From Actinomadura sp. WMMA1423 (GTDB lineage: Bacteria > Actinomycetota > Actinomycetes > Streptosporangiales > Streptosporangiaceae): a stretch of 64,000 nucleotides of DNA. The DNA lies in assembly GCF_006547145.1 (NCBI RefSeq), contig NZ_CP041244.1, positions 8,432,001 to 8,496,000 on the forward strand, in the 5' to 3' direction. A model generated the notes under the pieces. It saw only the letters and a list, made by a program, of their open reading frames with translations. It searched no databases and was not told the DNA's origin. Positions 34,369 to 42,928 of this stretch are shown piece by piece; positions within the stretch are counted from its first letter, which is position 1; each line of letters opens with the position of its first letter. The translations under genes were made by a program, and so were the position numbers.

Positions 34369-35246
34369 GTTTCCGATCCTGTCTGATCGGTGAGCCGGTT
34401 GGCTACCCGCCCGAGGAAGGCGATGCTCGCGTTCCTGGATAGCGCGGCGTCTCTGACACGGTCGTACATCCCGGTGTACTGCGTCACGTCATTGCGCTCG
34501 GTGAGTACGAGGTCGGTGGTGACGGTGTCAACCACGGCCAAGGGTGAGTCCCCTGGTTCGTGGAACGTGTAGAGATAGAACGAGGACTTCGCGAGGAAGC
34601 CACCCGGAATGCTGATGTCGTGCGGGAGCACGCGAACGCTGATCCGCTCCTCTGTCGAGACTACTTCGATCATGTGACGAAGTTGATTGATCATCGCGTG
34701 GGCTGGGACGGCCAGCCGATGTATCACACACTCGTCCAGGACGATCTCGTAAGAAGGGCCGTCTGGCCGAAGAAGTTCCTGCTGCCGCCGCATGCGGGCC
34801 TCGGCCATGCGCTCGGGGAGGTAGTCGAGTTAACCTTGGCATCTGTCCAGGTCGACCAGTGCCGAGATGAACTCGGGGGCCTGCAACACCGCAGGCATTG
34901 CAGTCTGGTTGTAGGCGCGTACGGTGGAGGCGCTGTACTCCAGGTCCGCGTAGAGCTTCTGTCGAGGACCCATCGACATGCCGTACCGGTCCCACCAACC
35001 CTTCTGTCCTGCCTCGCGGGCTAGCTTGCAAATCCGGTCGTACTCGCTGCCCGTGACCTCTAAGGCATCGAGCATGTTCATGATCTCAGTGAGATCGGGA
35101 CGGATCTGGGCGTTCTCCAGACGGGTGATCTTCGTCCGGGAGTGGAAGACGAGGCGGGCGAGGTCATCGGTCGTGAGGCCCCGGCTCTCCCGAAGTTGCC
35201 GGATCTCGACCGCCAGCCGCCGGCGGCGGACGTAGGGGCTCGGCAT
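34365..35246 (-). pseudogene. XRE/DUF5753 regulator interrupted by an in-frame TAA
   Basis: The frame is continuous with the intact copy at 32938 from MPSPYVRRRRLAVEIRQLR (HTH) to VDLDRCQG. A TAA at 34830-34832 then interrupts it, and the same frame resumes with LDYLPERMAEARMRRQQELLRPDG and the rest of DUF5753 to 34365. No frameshift is involved; one codon change explains it. A 138-residue HTH half and a 147-residue C-terminal half (ATG 34808) could both be made, so a split but working regulator is conceivable. I call it a pseudogene. Confidence 0.75.
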
Positions 35247-35488
35247 GGCCGTCCTCCCAATATCGCGTCGGACACGTTCCGTGCTGATCGCTAACTCACC
35301 GCGATCAAACGATGCCCGGCAATAGTAAAGTCACGCCCCGACAAAACTCCGCCACCTCAACGCGAGGGCCAAAAACCGCACGTGCAGAGATCGGACGGTG
35401 CGGCCTCCAGTAGTCCGATTTGGTCGGTTAAGGCGTCATTTGCAAAGCTCAAACCGGCATCTATAGGAATCTCGCGAAGAAATAAGGC

Positions 35489-35722
35489 CTACGAGGAGGT
35501 TGAAGCAGAGGTTTCGGCACGTCTTACCGCGATCCACTCCTCGGTATAAGCGACGAATTCGTCAATGAACTGCTCCAGCTCCGGCCCGATCGAGATCCAT
35601 CTCGGTCACGAGGCAGAGTAGGACGAAGAACTGTGCATAGAGCACGCTTCTCGCACTTGCGGCCCACTGTGCTGGGGTGGGCGGCGCATCGACGGCGTTC
35701 TGTCGCTGACTCGCAGTTGCGG
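35489..35722 (-). pseudogene. Frameshifted 3' remnant of a partner-protein gene
   Basis: Directly behind the stop of the gene at 35723, the minus strand reads NAVDAPPTPAQWAASARSV and then LYAQFFVLLCLVTEMDLDR. One frame change later it reads PELEQFIDEFVAYTEEWIAV and RRAETSASTSS with TAG at 35489. This matches the C-terminus of the 168-residue protein at 44568 (RAVDAPP..., LHAQVFILLYLVAEMNLDR, KLEQFIEEV, RRDEASTSA). It is a broken third copy of that family. Confidence 0.75.
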
Positions 35723-36292
35723 TTATTCGAGAGGGCTGGGAAAAGTGACCAATGACCAGTCCGCGTTTCTGGCATTTGTCGATGCCTCGTTGACCAATTC
35801 ATCCACCCCAGCTTCGTCCAGGCGTGCCTCTTTTGCGAGGAGTAGCCACAAGGCCATCTGTGTGCTCGTGAACTCTTCTGAGCTCGCGCCGATGTGCGGA
35901 GGATCTTCAAGTGAGGCATCGCCGAGAAGAAAGCGAATGATGTTCTCAGTCAAGCGTGGGTTGAGCTCGGCTGCGTCTTCACCAAGCTTCACTCGCTGGC
36001 CGGCGACATACTGGATTATATCTCTCAAGGACCAAGGTGGTGGAAACTTCCTGCGTACCAGCGTGCCCAGCGAGAAGGCTAGCAATGCGGAGAATCCGTG
36101 AATGTCCTCGTCATTCTCGAGGAGCTTGCTGGCGCACGCATCCCATGATTCTTCTGATCCGAATGCCAGTACCTGCAATGCTTGTTTGTGTGTTCCGGTG
36201 ATGTTTGGCCTGAATTCACCTGTCATCATCAATCCAGTGTACGTCAGCCTGGGATGATCTTTCTGATTACCTATCGCGGGCGATCCAGTCAT
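35723..36292 (-). CDS. Partner protein B of island module 1 (unknown family)
   Basis: 189 residues, mostly helical, no known domain. It shares landmarks with the protein at 44568 of module 3: VRRKFPPPWSLRDIIQYVAGQRVKLGEDAAELNPRL there reads VRRKFAPTYIVGQLVRFVADVRIAAGEDASVINPL. So the two are paralogues in the same position behind a disordered protein. The ATG at 36292 has GGAG 8 nt upstream and overlaps the end of the preceding gene. An immunity, chaperone or regulatory role for the large protein is inference from order only. Its last ~20 residues are unlike the paralogue and may come from a frame change. Confidence 0.6.
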   Translation of the reverse strand: MTGSPAIGNQKDHPRLTYTGLMMTGEFRPNITGTHKQALQVLAFGSEESWDACASKLLENDEDIHGFSALLAFSLGTLVRRKFPPPWSLRDIIQYVAGQRVKLGEDAAELNPRLTENIIRFLLGDASLEDPPHIGASSEEFTSTQMALWLLLAKEARLDEAGVDELVNEASTNARNADWSLVTFPSPLE

Positions 36293-36722
36293 CCGCAATG
36301 CTCCGTGCCGTCGCTATGAAGGATTCGAGTTCGTCCTCAGTGAATTCTTCGTCGACTATGAGGCCTGCAAGCAGAATGAACTGGGCGCCAAAAACTGTCT
36401 TATCGTCTATGTCATCCACATCCCCTCTGCCAAGAGAGTGGCAGATCAGTCTTTCTGCCACCGTGGGGTCAAGAACTGCAGCGGTTGCCGAGGTTCTGGA
36501 GCGTAGATCTGCAACGAACTTCACCACATCTTGGTCGCTTGCGATCTCCTCGCCCTTTATGAACCGCCGACCAATTGCTTCAAACACCGCTGCGGCAAGA
36601 AGTGCAGAGAACTCGTACCCCACTTCCTCTCGCGTTAGTTCTGCGTACAAACGGTCGTGCTCTTCGGTTCTCCCGGCTAGGTAGGCGTGAAGAGTTGCTG
36701 CTTGTTTGTCTGTCACAGGCAT
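36267..36722 (-). CDS. Partner protein A of island module 1 (unknown family)
   Basis: 151 residues, acidic and helical. It pairs with the protein at 45074: both start M..TD(K/E)Q..(T/V)L.A.L, continue with a REEH or EEHD heptad and share AAxFEA, FIKGEE/FIKNGE, VxFVAxxRxR, NPxxAE or DPTVAE and a C-terminal EFTEDELESFIATARS (EFTPAELEAFLQSARS). Both genes sit directly after a large disordered protein gene. AAAAGGAGA precedes the ATG. The family is unknown to me. Confidence 0.65.
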   Translation of the reverse strand: MPVTDKQAATLHAYLAGRTEEHDRLYAELTREEVGYEFSALLAAAVFEAIGRRFIKGEEIASDQDVVKFVADLRSRTSATAAVLDPTVAERLICHSLGRGDVDDIDDKTVFGAQFILLAGLIVDEEFTEDELESFIATARSIADDWIARDR

Positions 36723-36746
36723 GGAGGATCTCCTTTTTAATGTAGT

Positions 36747-38711
36747 TCAGAAAATCTTCTTAAGGAGCTTACGGGTGCCCTCAAATGCGACCATGGCTCC
36801 GGTCACCACTCCCATTACGGAGTCTGTGGTGGCGACTTGTGTGTGCTGAGGACTTATGGAGGGGGCGGAGTTGATCTCAGAGTGTCCTGTGGGCGCAGGT
36901 GGTGGACCTAGAATACCTTTACCTGCATCACGGCTCAATGTTGCCGCGTCCTTGAGGTCATTTCCTCGCCTCCACGTGGCTCCCCTGAACCTCTCTGTGC
37001 GGGATTCAGGATCGGTTTCAGATTTTTTCCTCCTGTCGGGCGCCTTAGCGACCACGCCTGGCTCGCGGTTAGCGGCCACGGGATCAAAGTCATCTTGGGT
37101 TGGGGACTGTTGAATCTCGATCGGATTGGCAAGCCAAGAAGGGAGGTCGGTCTCGTGAGGTTGGGGTGATTCGCTGTTGTTTCTCCTCGCTTGGTCGAGT
37201 GTTTGGGTGAAGTGTCCGTCCGGGTTGTACATTCCCATGTAGGGGAGTGTGTTGCGTTCGAGCTCACCGGTAGATGGTTCCTCGGCGTTTCTACCATGGT
37301 CGCCATCATGCTCGTCGGGAGATTTCGCGGCTTGGTCCTCGTCGCCGGGGGGCTCGGTTTGCTCGGTGTTGGGACCTTCCACCTGATTTTCAGGGGGTTG
37401 CTCTGCCGATTCGGGCAGCGGTGGTTGGGTGGCGTCGGCGGGTCGTCCTTCGTGGACTCGTGGACCGAGATCGCCATCGCCGAGTGGCTCGGTGATACTT
37501 TCCTCGGTCTTCGGCTCCTCCGAGATCTTCCCTTCCACCGGCTCGGAGGGCTCCCTTCCGCCGTCCTCTATCTGCTCTGCGTGAGGTTCGATGGCAGGGT
37601 CGGCGGGCGGGTGGGTCTCTGGGCCTGGTGTTGGCTCGTTCTCCTCCGGTACCTGACCTTCGGTGGGAGGCGTGCTGTCCGTCGTTGGGTCGGGTTGCTG
37701 GTTGCTGGCGTCGCTGAGCTTCTCGGAGTCTTGCGAGAGGTTTGGCTCGTGCTCTGGGCCCTGAGTGGGGAGAGGCTCTGGCGCGAGAGGGTCAGCGCCT
37801 TCGTCGGAGGGTGGGCTCTGGTCGCCGGCCGCGTGTGGGTCGCCAGAGTCACGGTCGGCTCCGTCAGTTTCGGCGAGTGGTGCTTCGGTGGCCGGAGGCT
37901 GTGCTTCCGGCCCGCGCTCCTGCTCTCCCACGGTCTCGGTGTGCGGCGGAGCACTATTGTCGCCTTGTTCGCCGGGGGGCTGGGGCCCGTTGGCGTCTTG
38001 GGACTTGTCGCGTTGCTCTTCTGCGTACGCGTGTTGCTCTTCGCGGGCGCGGGCGAGGCTTTCGAGGCGGGATCCGGGCGGGTACTGGGATGCCTCGGCC
38101 AGAGGGAAGCTCTGTTGCTCGCTGGGTGCGGGGTCGTCGGTGGCGCTGCCGCTGTCCTGGGAGGACGGCTCTTTACCGGGCTCGTCCTTCCCTCTCGTCT
38201 CGCCGGTCTCGGGTTGGCTGGTTCCGGATTCGCGGTCGTCGTCCTTCCGCTCATCCTGGTCCTGACGCGGGTTCTCTGGTCTGGCTTGGCCAGACTTTTC
38301 TGTCTCTGGGCCGCTGGCGCCGTTCTTAGCCGGGTCGGTTTTGTCGGGGCCGTCTTCTTCGGGTGACTGGGAGGTGTCTTCGGTGTCGCCCGCCCCCAGC
38401 TTCTCTTTGTCTTTGGGGTCGGTTTCGGTCGACTGGTCGGCGGGGGCCTTCGGCTTCTCGCCGGACGGGTCGGCGGGGGAGGACTCGTTGGATTGGCCCT
38501 GGCGGTCGTCGCGGTCCTCGCGGTGTCCGTTGCCGGTGTCCGGTTGCTCGGGGATCTTCCAGCCTGCTGCTCTGAGGCTGTCTGCGCGGGGCGTTTTGCC
38601 GTCTGCTCCGGGATGGTCGCCCGATGACCTGCCGCCGGTGTCGGGCGGGGTGGGCTTGTCGGTGGTCTCGGGGTCTTTGCCCGGCCCACCGGGGGGATTG
38701 TCCAAGCCCAC
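36747..38711 (-). CDS. Long acidic disordered protein with C-terminal hydrophobic helix (module 1)
   Basis: 654 residues, dominated by Pro, Glu, Asp, Ser, Gly, Gln and Thr, without regular structure; nothing enzymatic. The start is the GTG in GTGGGCTTGGAC, shared by all three modules, with AAAGGG upstream. Landmarks: LRAAGWKIPEQP near the N-terminus, a SRLESLARAREEQ motif (about residue 210), LERNTLPYMGMYNPDG, and a C-terminal stretch SVMGVVTGAMVAFEG followed by TRKLLKKIF, a possible tail anchor or pore-forming helix. No N-terminal signal peptide. The next gene begins 24 nt downstream. A toxin-like or surface role is inference. Confidence 0.65.
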   Translation of the reverse strand: MGLDNPPGGPGKDPETTDKPTPPDTGGRSSGDHPGADGKTPRADSLRAAGWKIPEQPDTGNGHREDRDDRQGQSNESSPADPSGEKPKAPADQSTETDPKDKEKLGAGDTEDTSQSPEEDGPDKTDPAKNGASGPETEKSGQARPENPRQDQDERKDDDRESGTSQPETGETRGKDEPGKEPSSQDSGSATDDPAPSEQQSFPLAEASQYPPGSRLESLARAREEQHAYAEEQRDKSQDANGPQPPGEQGDNSAPPHTETVGEQERGPEAQPPATEAPLAETDGADRDSGDPHAAGDQSPPSDEGADPLAPEPLPTQGPEHEPNLSQDSEKLSDASNQQPDPTTDSTPPTEGQVPEENEPTPGPETHPPADPAIEPHAEQIEDGGREPSEPVEGKISEEPKTEESITEPLGDGDLGPRVHEGRPADATQPPLPESAEQPPENQVEGPNTEQTEPPGDEDQAAKSPDEHDGDHGRNAEEPSTGELERNTLPYMGMYNPDGHFTQTLDQARRNNSESPQPHETDLPSWLANPIEIQQSPTQDDFDPVAANREPGVVAKAPDRRKKSETDPESRTERFRGATWRRGNDLKDAATLSRDAGKGILGPPPAPTGHSEINSAPSISPQHTQVATTDSVMGVVTGAMVAFEGTRKLLKKIF

Positions 38712-38985
38712 GCTCGCAGCCCTTTCACTGGGGGGAGGCGGGCCGGTTCCAGGGCATCGGTCGGGCAGCCCGCCAGGCACAGCCCTTGACGCGCGGGGCA
38801 GACGTCAGAGCCGAGCCGTGCCCTATGTAATCGCGCACGTGCGAACTTTGCACGTCCCGGATACCGAAGCCACAGGCATCACCTACGTTTCCCCTTTCAT
38901 CGCCCCTGCACGGCCACTAGCTCGTTTCTTGTTCTGTTCGGAACGATACGAACGATGGTGTAAACGACCCACTTCGAGGAATATG
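38195..38985. repeat. Long direct repeat, copy 1 (promoter plus N-terminal coding region)
   Basis: By eye nearly identical to 41557-42346 over the innermost ~640 nt, with more differences at the coding end. It covers the promoter, palindrome, 5' leader and the first ~170 codons of the module 1 gene. Both copies are in the same orientation. Confidence 0.8.
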
Positions 38986-39686
38986 CTCATGCGGCGCGTC
39001 CGAGCATGTAGAGCGGAAGAGCGTGAGTCGTGGAGCTGGCCACGCCCGGTCTTTAGTCCGTCCTTGATCCTCGTGACGGCATCGTGGCTCAGCCCCGTGG
39101 AGGTGGCCGGGGCGCCCGCCGCTGATGGTGGTCTCCGTGGGAAGGAGGTCCTCACCGGGGAAGGCTAGGACGTCGTCGAGGTCCACGGTCGAGCCGATGA
39201 TCTCGGGTTTCGCCAGCAGGTCTGAGCGGAGGCCGGTGCTGGATCGTCTCCGGGACGCGCCTGCACTGCAGACTGGCTCGCCACCTGCTGCTGAGACGGG
39301 ACCATGGGACACGGGACGCGAGGGCCCTTTGCGGTTTGGAGGCCGTCTCGTCTCAACACGCGCTACCACTGCGTTCGGCCTGACCGACCTTGTGCTACCC
39401 GGCGCGTCCTACGAATTCAATGACGGAACCGCCGTCCGTGTGGGTGGCTGGCCAGGGCCTCGGCGTATGGGTGTACCGGCACCCTGAGTTGTCGAACCTG
39501 TCGCCGTTGGCGCGGAGTAGCTGATCCGGATCTAATGCCATGTCGAGGGTGCCGTGGACGCGGAATGCTAGGCGCCCAGCCGGCTCTCCCGCGCGCTGGC
39601 CTGGACAGGCGGTTCGGTCGTGTCATCTGATGTGCTGCTGTCACAGCATGAAAATCCGCTGATGAACCGCTCCCGTCCCGGACGGT
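38712..39686. other. Promoter region of module 1 and decayed DNA
   Basis: The first ~270 nt is the shared promoter/leader. Beyond it lies decayed coding sequence on the minus strand: IIGSTVDLDDVLAFPGEDLL and TETTISGGRP, then after a frame change GLSHDAVTRIKDG at about 39055-39115. This resembles the remnants at 33845 and 42416. From 39370 to 39686 I see nothing. Confidence 0.5.
38824..38855 (-). promoter_or_regulatory. Shared promoter and palindrome, module 1
   Basis: On the minus strand a palindrome ACGTGC-N7-GCACGT (38837-38855) is followed 7 nt later by TACATA, a good -10 candidate (38824-38829), about 110 nt before the GTG start. The same block stands before modules 2 and 3, so it is functional. 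The palindrome would overlap the -35 region, as expected for a repressor site. Confidence 0.7.
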
Positions 39687-39986
39687 TCACCCGTTCGCTT
39701 CCTGCCCACCCGCGTTCATGCCTTCGACAGCCGCTGTTTTCAGGACTCGGAACTCGTCGGGGGAGAGTTCGCGACGGCGATAGGCGCTGTAGACCTCGCT
39801 GAACGAGCCGGGAGGGTCGGGTGCTGGGTCTTGTTCCTCTGCTGCGGCGACCTCCATGTAGGTCTCCGGCTTGGGGGTAGCCGGCCACTCGCGCTCGCGG
39901 AAGCGGCTGGCCAGCTCCTCTAGGCTGATTTCTCCGTCACGCAATGATTTGATGAGTTCGGTGACTTCACTCACGGTTCTCGTCAT
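39687..39986 (-). CDS. Small acidic protein after the zeta-toxin gene (probable antitoxin/immunity)
   Basis: 99 residues: helical N-terminus VSEVTELIKSLRDGEISLEE, a Glu/Pro-rich middle and SFSEVYSAYRRRELSPDEF near the end. The start overlaps the end of the zeta gene by 20 nt (ATG 39986; GTG 39974 possible), so the two proteins are made together, as toxin and antitoxin genes usually are. It is not similar to the classical epsilon antitoxin as far as I can see. A small structural or regulatory partner is the alternative. Confidence 0.6.
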   Translation of the reverse strand: MTRTVSEVTELIKSLRDGEISLEELASRFREREWPATPKPETYMEVAAAEEQDPAPDPPGSFSEVYSAYRRRELSPDEFRVLKTAAVEGMNAGGQEANG

Positions 39987-42072
39987 CCTTGTCGCTCGAG
40001 TCCACTAGTACGGGATCCCGGCCATCGACTGAGTTGTCATAAATGGCCCACTTGTCGAACTTGTCCTTGACGCGCTCGAATGTCCTGCGGTTGGCACTCC
40101 CCCATTCGGGATCCTCGTTGGAGCGGATCACCCCTTCGGGGACGTGGCGGCCGCCTTCTCCTTCGCCCCTACGGTAGCCTTCCAGCCCTCGTCGGTGCCT
40201 GGCCTGGGCTCGCGCCACGCTCGTCTCCACGGGGATGTCGACGAAGATTCCTTTGACGTCCTGGTATCCGGCATTGCGGAGATCTTCGATCCGTCTCTCC
40301 GTCGACTCAGGAGATGCCATCGTGATGTCCCAGATCACGTTTTTCCCGTCCGACGCAGCCAGACCTGACAGCTGCTTGGCGATATAAGATGATTCTTCGT
40401 GGACAAGGGATGAGGCTTCCATGGGCGACAACCCTTCCACCTTGGGAACGAGGTCGCGCCGGGCCATTTCCTCTTTGATGTCGTCGGGATTAATGGTCAA
40501 GTATCGTGATTGATCGATACCTGCATAGTTCTCCAGGACGGTGGACTTGCCTGCTCCGCCAAGCCCACCTGCGATGACCGCTTCTCTGTTGTTGGGCACA
40601 TCCTTGGCGCGAGCGTAGAGGTCAGAGATTATCTCGTCGTGGATCTGGTCACGTTCATCTGTCCAGATCTCTCCTTTGGCTTCCAAGGTGTAGGTGTGGT
40701 CGGTGGCCATGCCCTGCGCGTGCGCGTCGCCGATTTTGGCCTCGACCTCCCGGACGTGATCGCCATACTCGGCGTCCGTCAGGGGCTCGACCTTTTCATC
40801 CGTATCGGGTTCCTCATCCGCCCCGTCAGAGGTGTCGATGAACTCTGCAGCGCCAGTACCTTCATTAGGGTCGACGGTCTGCTCTTCCTCGCTTTCGCCG
40901 GAGGGTTCTGGCTCTTCGGGGGCGGCTGCTTCCGGCGCAACACCACGCGGTTCCTCATCAACGCCTGAGCGATCCACGGTAAGAGCATCCGTCTCCGGTT
41001 CCTCAGGAGGGTTGTCCGTCAACTCTCCATCGGTTAGCTGCGTCTTGATTTCCTCGTCCGGAAGCGTTCCATCAGCGGTGTCTTCCTCGCGTTCACCTTC
41101 GGTCTCGTCGCCGCTGTCGATGGCACCGAGGGATGTCTTGGTCTCTGGTGGGGGCTGTCCGCTGCCGTCCTGTGGCGGGGTTTCACTGTGCGGCGGGACG
41201 GTCGTGTCGTCTTGTCCAGCAGTGTTTTGACGGCCGTCGTCGGTGGCCTCGGTTCCTTGGAAGATGGCCTGGTTGCTTTCCGCGGCTGCTTGTTGCTCGG
41301 CGCGGGAGAGAGCGATGCTCTCCAGGCGTGAGGAGGGCCGGACGGGGGGCTGGGAGGCGTCGGTCGGAGAGGTGCTCTGGGTGGATGCGGGGTCGTCAGT
41401 TGTCTCGACGCGGGGGCCGGACGGCTGCTCAGAGGACTGGGCTGAGGGCGGGTCGCGGTCCTCGGCGCCTTCGCCGTAGGTCTTGTCTCCGGTTGTGCTG
41501 GGTTCGGGGGGGTCGGTATTCCCCTGAGGAGACGGCTCCTCGCTGTGGTCGCCTCTCGTCTTGCCGGTCTCGGGTTGGCTGGCCTCGGGTTCGCGGTCGT
41601 CGTCCTTTTGCTCATCCTCGTCTTGGCGCGGGTCCTCTGGCTTGGCTTGGCCGGACTTTTCTGTCTCTGTGCCGCCGGTGCCGGACTTAGCCGGGTCGGT
41701 CTTGTCGTGGCCGTCTTCTTCGGGTGACTGGGAGCTGCCTTCGGTGTCGCCCGCCCCCGGCTTCTCTTTGTCTTTGGGGTCGGTTTCGGTCGGCGGGTCG
41801 GCGGGGGGCTTGGGTTTCTCGCCGGATGGCTCGGCGGGGGAGGACTCGTTGGATTGGCCCTGGCGGTCGTCGCGGTCCTCGCGGTGTCCGTTGCCGGTGT
41901 CCGGTTGCTCGGGGATCTTCCAGCCTGCTGCTCTGAGGCTGTCTGCGCGAGGGGTTTTGCCGTCTGCTCCGGGATGGTCGCCCGATGACCTGCCGCCGGT
42001 GTCGGGCGGGGTGGGCTTGTCGGTGGTCTCGGGGTCTTTGCCCGGCCCACCGGGGGGATTGTCCAAGCCCAC
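39967..42072 (-). CDS. Disordered protein with C-terminal zeta-toxin kinase domain (module 2)
   Basis: 701 residues. Residues 1-430 are the same type of acidic disordered region as module 1 (almost identical over the first ~110), including LRAAGWKIPEQP and SRLESIALSRAEQQ. From about 433 a folded domain begins: AGGLGGAGKST Walker A (502-511), LTINPDDIKEEM, HEESSYIAKQ, VIWDITMASPESTERRI and RHRRGLEGYRRG. This is the zeta-toxin/UDP-GlcNAc kinase family, which phosphorylates UDP-N-acetylglucosamine and blocks wall synthesis. Arg and Asp residues needed for catalysis appear present. The start is the GTG in GTGGGCTTGGAC. A long disordered head on a zeta domain is unusual and points to delivery or localisation. 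Confidence 0.78.
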   Translation of the reverse strand: MGLDNPPGGPGKDPETTDKPTPPDTGGRSSGDHPGADGKTPRADSLRAAGWKIPEQPDTGNGHREDRDDRQGQSNESSPAEPSGEKPKPPADPPTETDPKDKEKPGAGDTEGSSQSPEEDGHDKTDPAKSGTGGTETEKSGQAKPEDPRQDEDEQKDDDREPEASQPETGKTRGDHSEEPSPQGNTDPPEPSTTGDKTYGEGAEDRDPPSAQSSEQPSGPRVETTDDPASTQSTSPTDASQPPVRPSSRLESIALSRAEQQAAAESNQAIFQGTEATDDGRQNTAGQDDTTVPPHSETPPQDGSGQPPPETKTSLGAIDSGDETEGEREEDTADGTLPDEEIKTQLTDGELTDNPPEEPETDALTVDRSGVDEEPRGVAPEAAAPEEPEPSGESEEEQTVDPNEGTGAAEFIDTSDGADEEPDTDEKVEPLTDAEYGDHVREVEAKIGDAHAQGMATDHTYTLEAKGEIWTDERDQIHDEIISDLYARAKDVPNNREAVIAGGLGGAGKSTVLENYAGIDQSRYLTINPDDIKEEMARRDLVPKVEGLSPMEASSLVHEESSYIAKQLSGLAASDGKNVIWDITMASPESTERRIEDLRNAGYQDVKGIFVDIPVETSVARAQARHRRGLEGYRRGEGEGGRHVPEGVIRSNEDPEWGSANRRTFERVKDKFDKWAIYDNSVDGRDPVLVDSSDKDDENRE

Positions 42073-42346
42073 GCTCGCAGCCCTTTCACTGGGGGGAGGC
42101 GGGCCGGTTCCAGGGCATCGGTCGGGCAGCCCGCCAGGCACGGCCCTTGACGCGCGGGGCAGACGTCAGAGCGCGGCCGTGCCCTATGTAATCGCGCACG
42201 TGCGAACTTTGCACGTCCCGGATACCGAAGCCACAGGCATCACCTACGTTTCCCCTTGCATTGCCGCTGCGCGGCCATTAGCTCGTTTCTATTTGTGTTC
42301 GGGACGGTACGAACGATGGTGTGGGCGGTCTACTTCGAGGAATATG
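41557..42346. repeat. Long direct repeat, copy 2 (promoter plus N-terminal coding region)
   Basis: Partner of 38195-38985. Same content: promoter, palindrome, leader and N-terminal coding region, here of the zeta-toxin gene. The two copies bracket the zeta/antitoxin module. Confidence 0.8.
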
Positions 42347-42928
42347 GCGATGTGCCGATCCGCTTGACTGTTCGGTTCAGGGAAGTGGGAGCCGCTGTGC
42401 CTGCTCGCGCACGGGTCACTCGTCCCGACTCTTGATCCTTGCCGTGGCGTCGTCGGTGAGCCGCTAGAGGCGGGGGTGTCCGCCGCTGCTGGTCTGGAGG
42501 TCCTCGCTGAGACGCGAGGAGGCATCGAGATCGGTCGGCGAACCGATGCACTTCCTCTTCGCCAGCTGGCCCGAGCGGGAGACCGGTGCCCGGTGTGCAG
42601 TGAGGAGGTACGAGCGCTCCTGTCTCTGATCTGGGAGGTTGCGACTCCGGGCGGACCCCGTCGTGTGCTCGTAGCAGGCGATCGCATAGGTAGTGGCGGC
42701 TTCCATGCTGCGTAGGTACCGGCGGAGGCCCGCAGCCGGCGCCGCGCGGCGGAGCAATCGGCGACGCGGGTTTCAAGGCCTATGCGCTGAGCATCCGCCG
42801 AAGCACACCGATCCAGATGAGCCCTCAATGAACGGGCGGCCTCCCGTTCGTCTTGATCCTCGTGGCGGCGTCGCCGCTGCGCCGGTAGGGACGGCCGAAC
42901 GACTCCCATTCGGGTGTGGGCTGGGCCC
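42073..42928. other. Promoter region of module 2 and decayed DNA
   Basis: After the shared promoter/leader come two decayed minus-strand fragments. At 42416-42480 the frame reads SSGGHPRL, a TAG, then RLTDDATARIKSRDE and a stop. At 42843-42895 it reads GRPYRRSGDAATRIKTNGR. Both resemble the remnant at 33845. The TAG stands where that copy has Tyr. No intact gene is seen. Confidence 0.5.
42185..42216 (-). promoter_or_regulatory. Shared promoter and palindrome, module 2
   Basis: Same block as at 38824: palindrome ACGTGC-N7-GCACGT (42198-42216) then TACATA (42185-42190), upstream of the zeta-toxin gene. Confidence 0.7.

Noticed and set aside
37191..38366. Long hydrophobic open frame on the plus strand opposite the module 1 gene
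   Set aside because: It looks membrane-like only because it is the complement of a Glu/Asp/Pro/Ser-rich gene; no RBS.
38712..38780. Upstream extension of the module 1 protein (MPGGLPDRC start)
   Set aside because: The shared GTGGGCTTGGAC start with RBS is conserved in all three modules; the extension differs in module 3.
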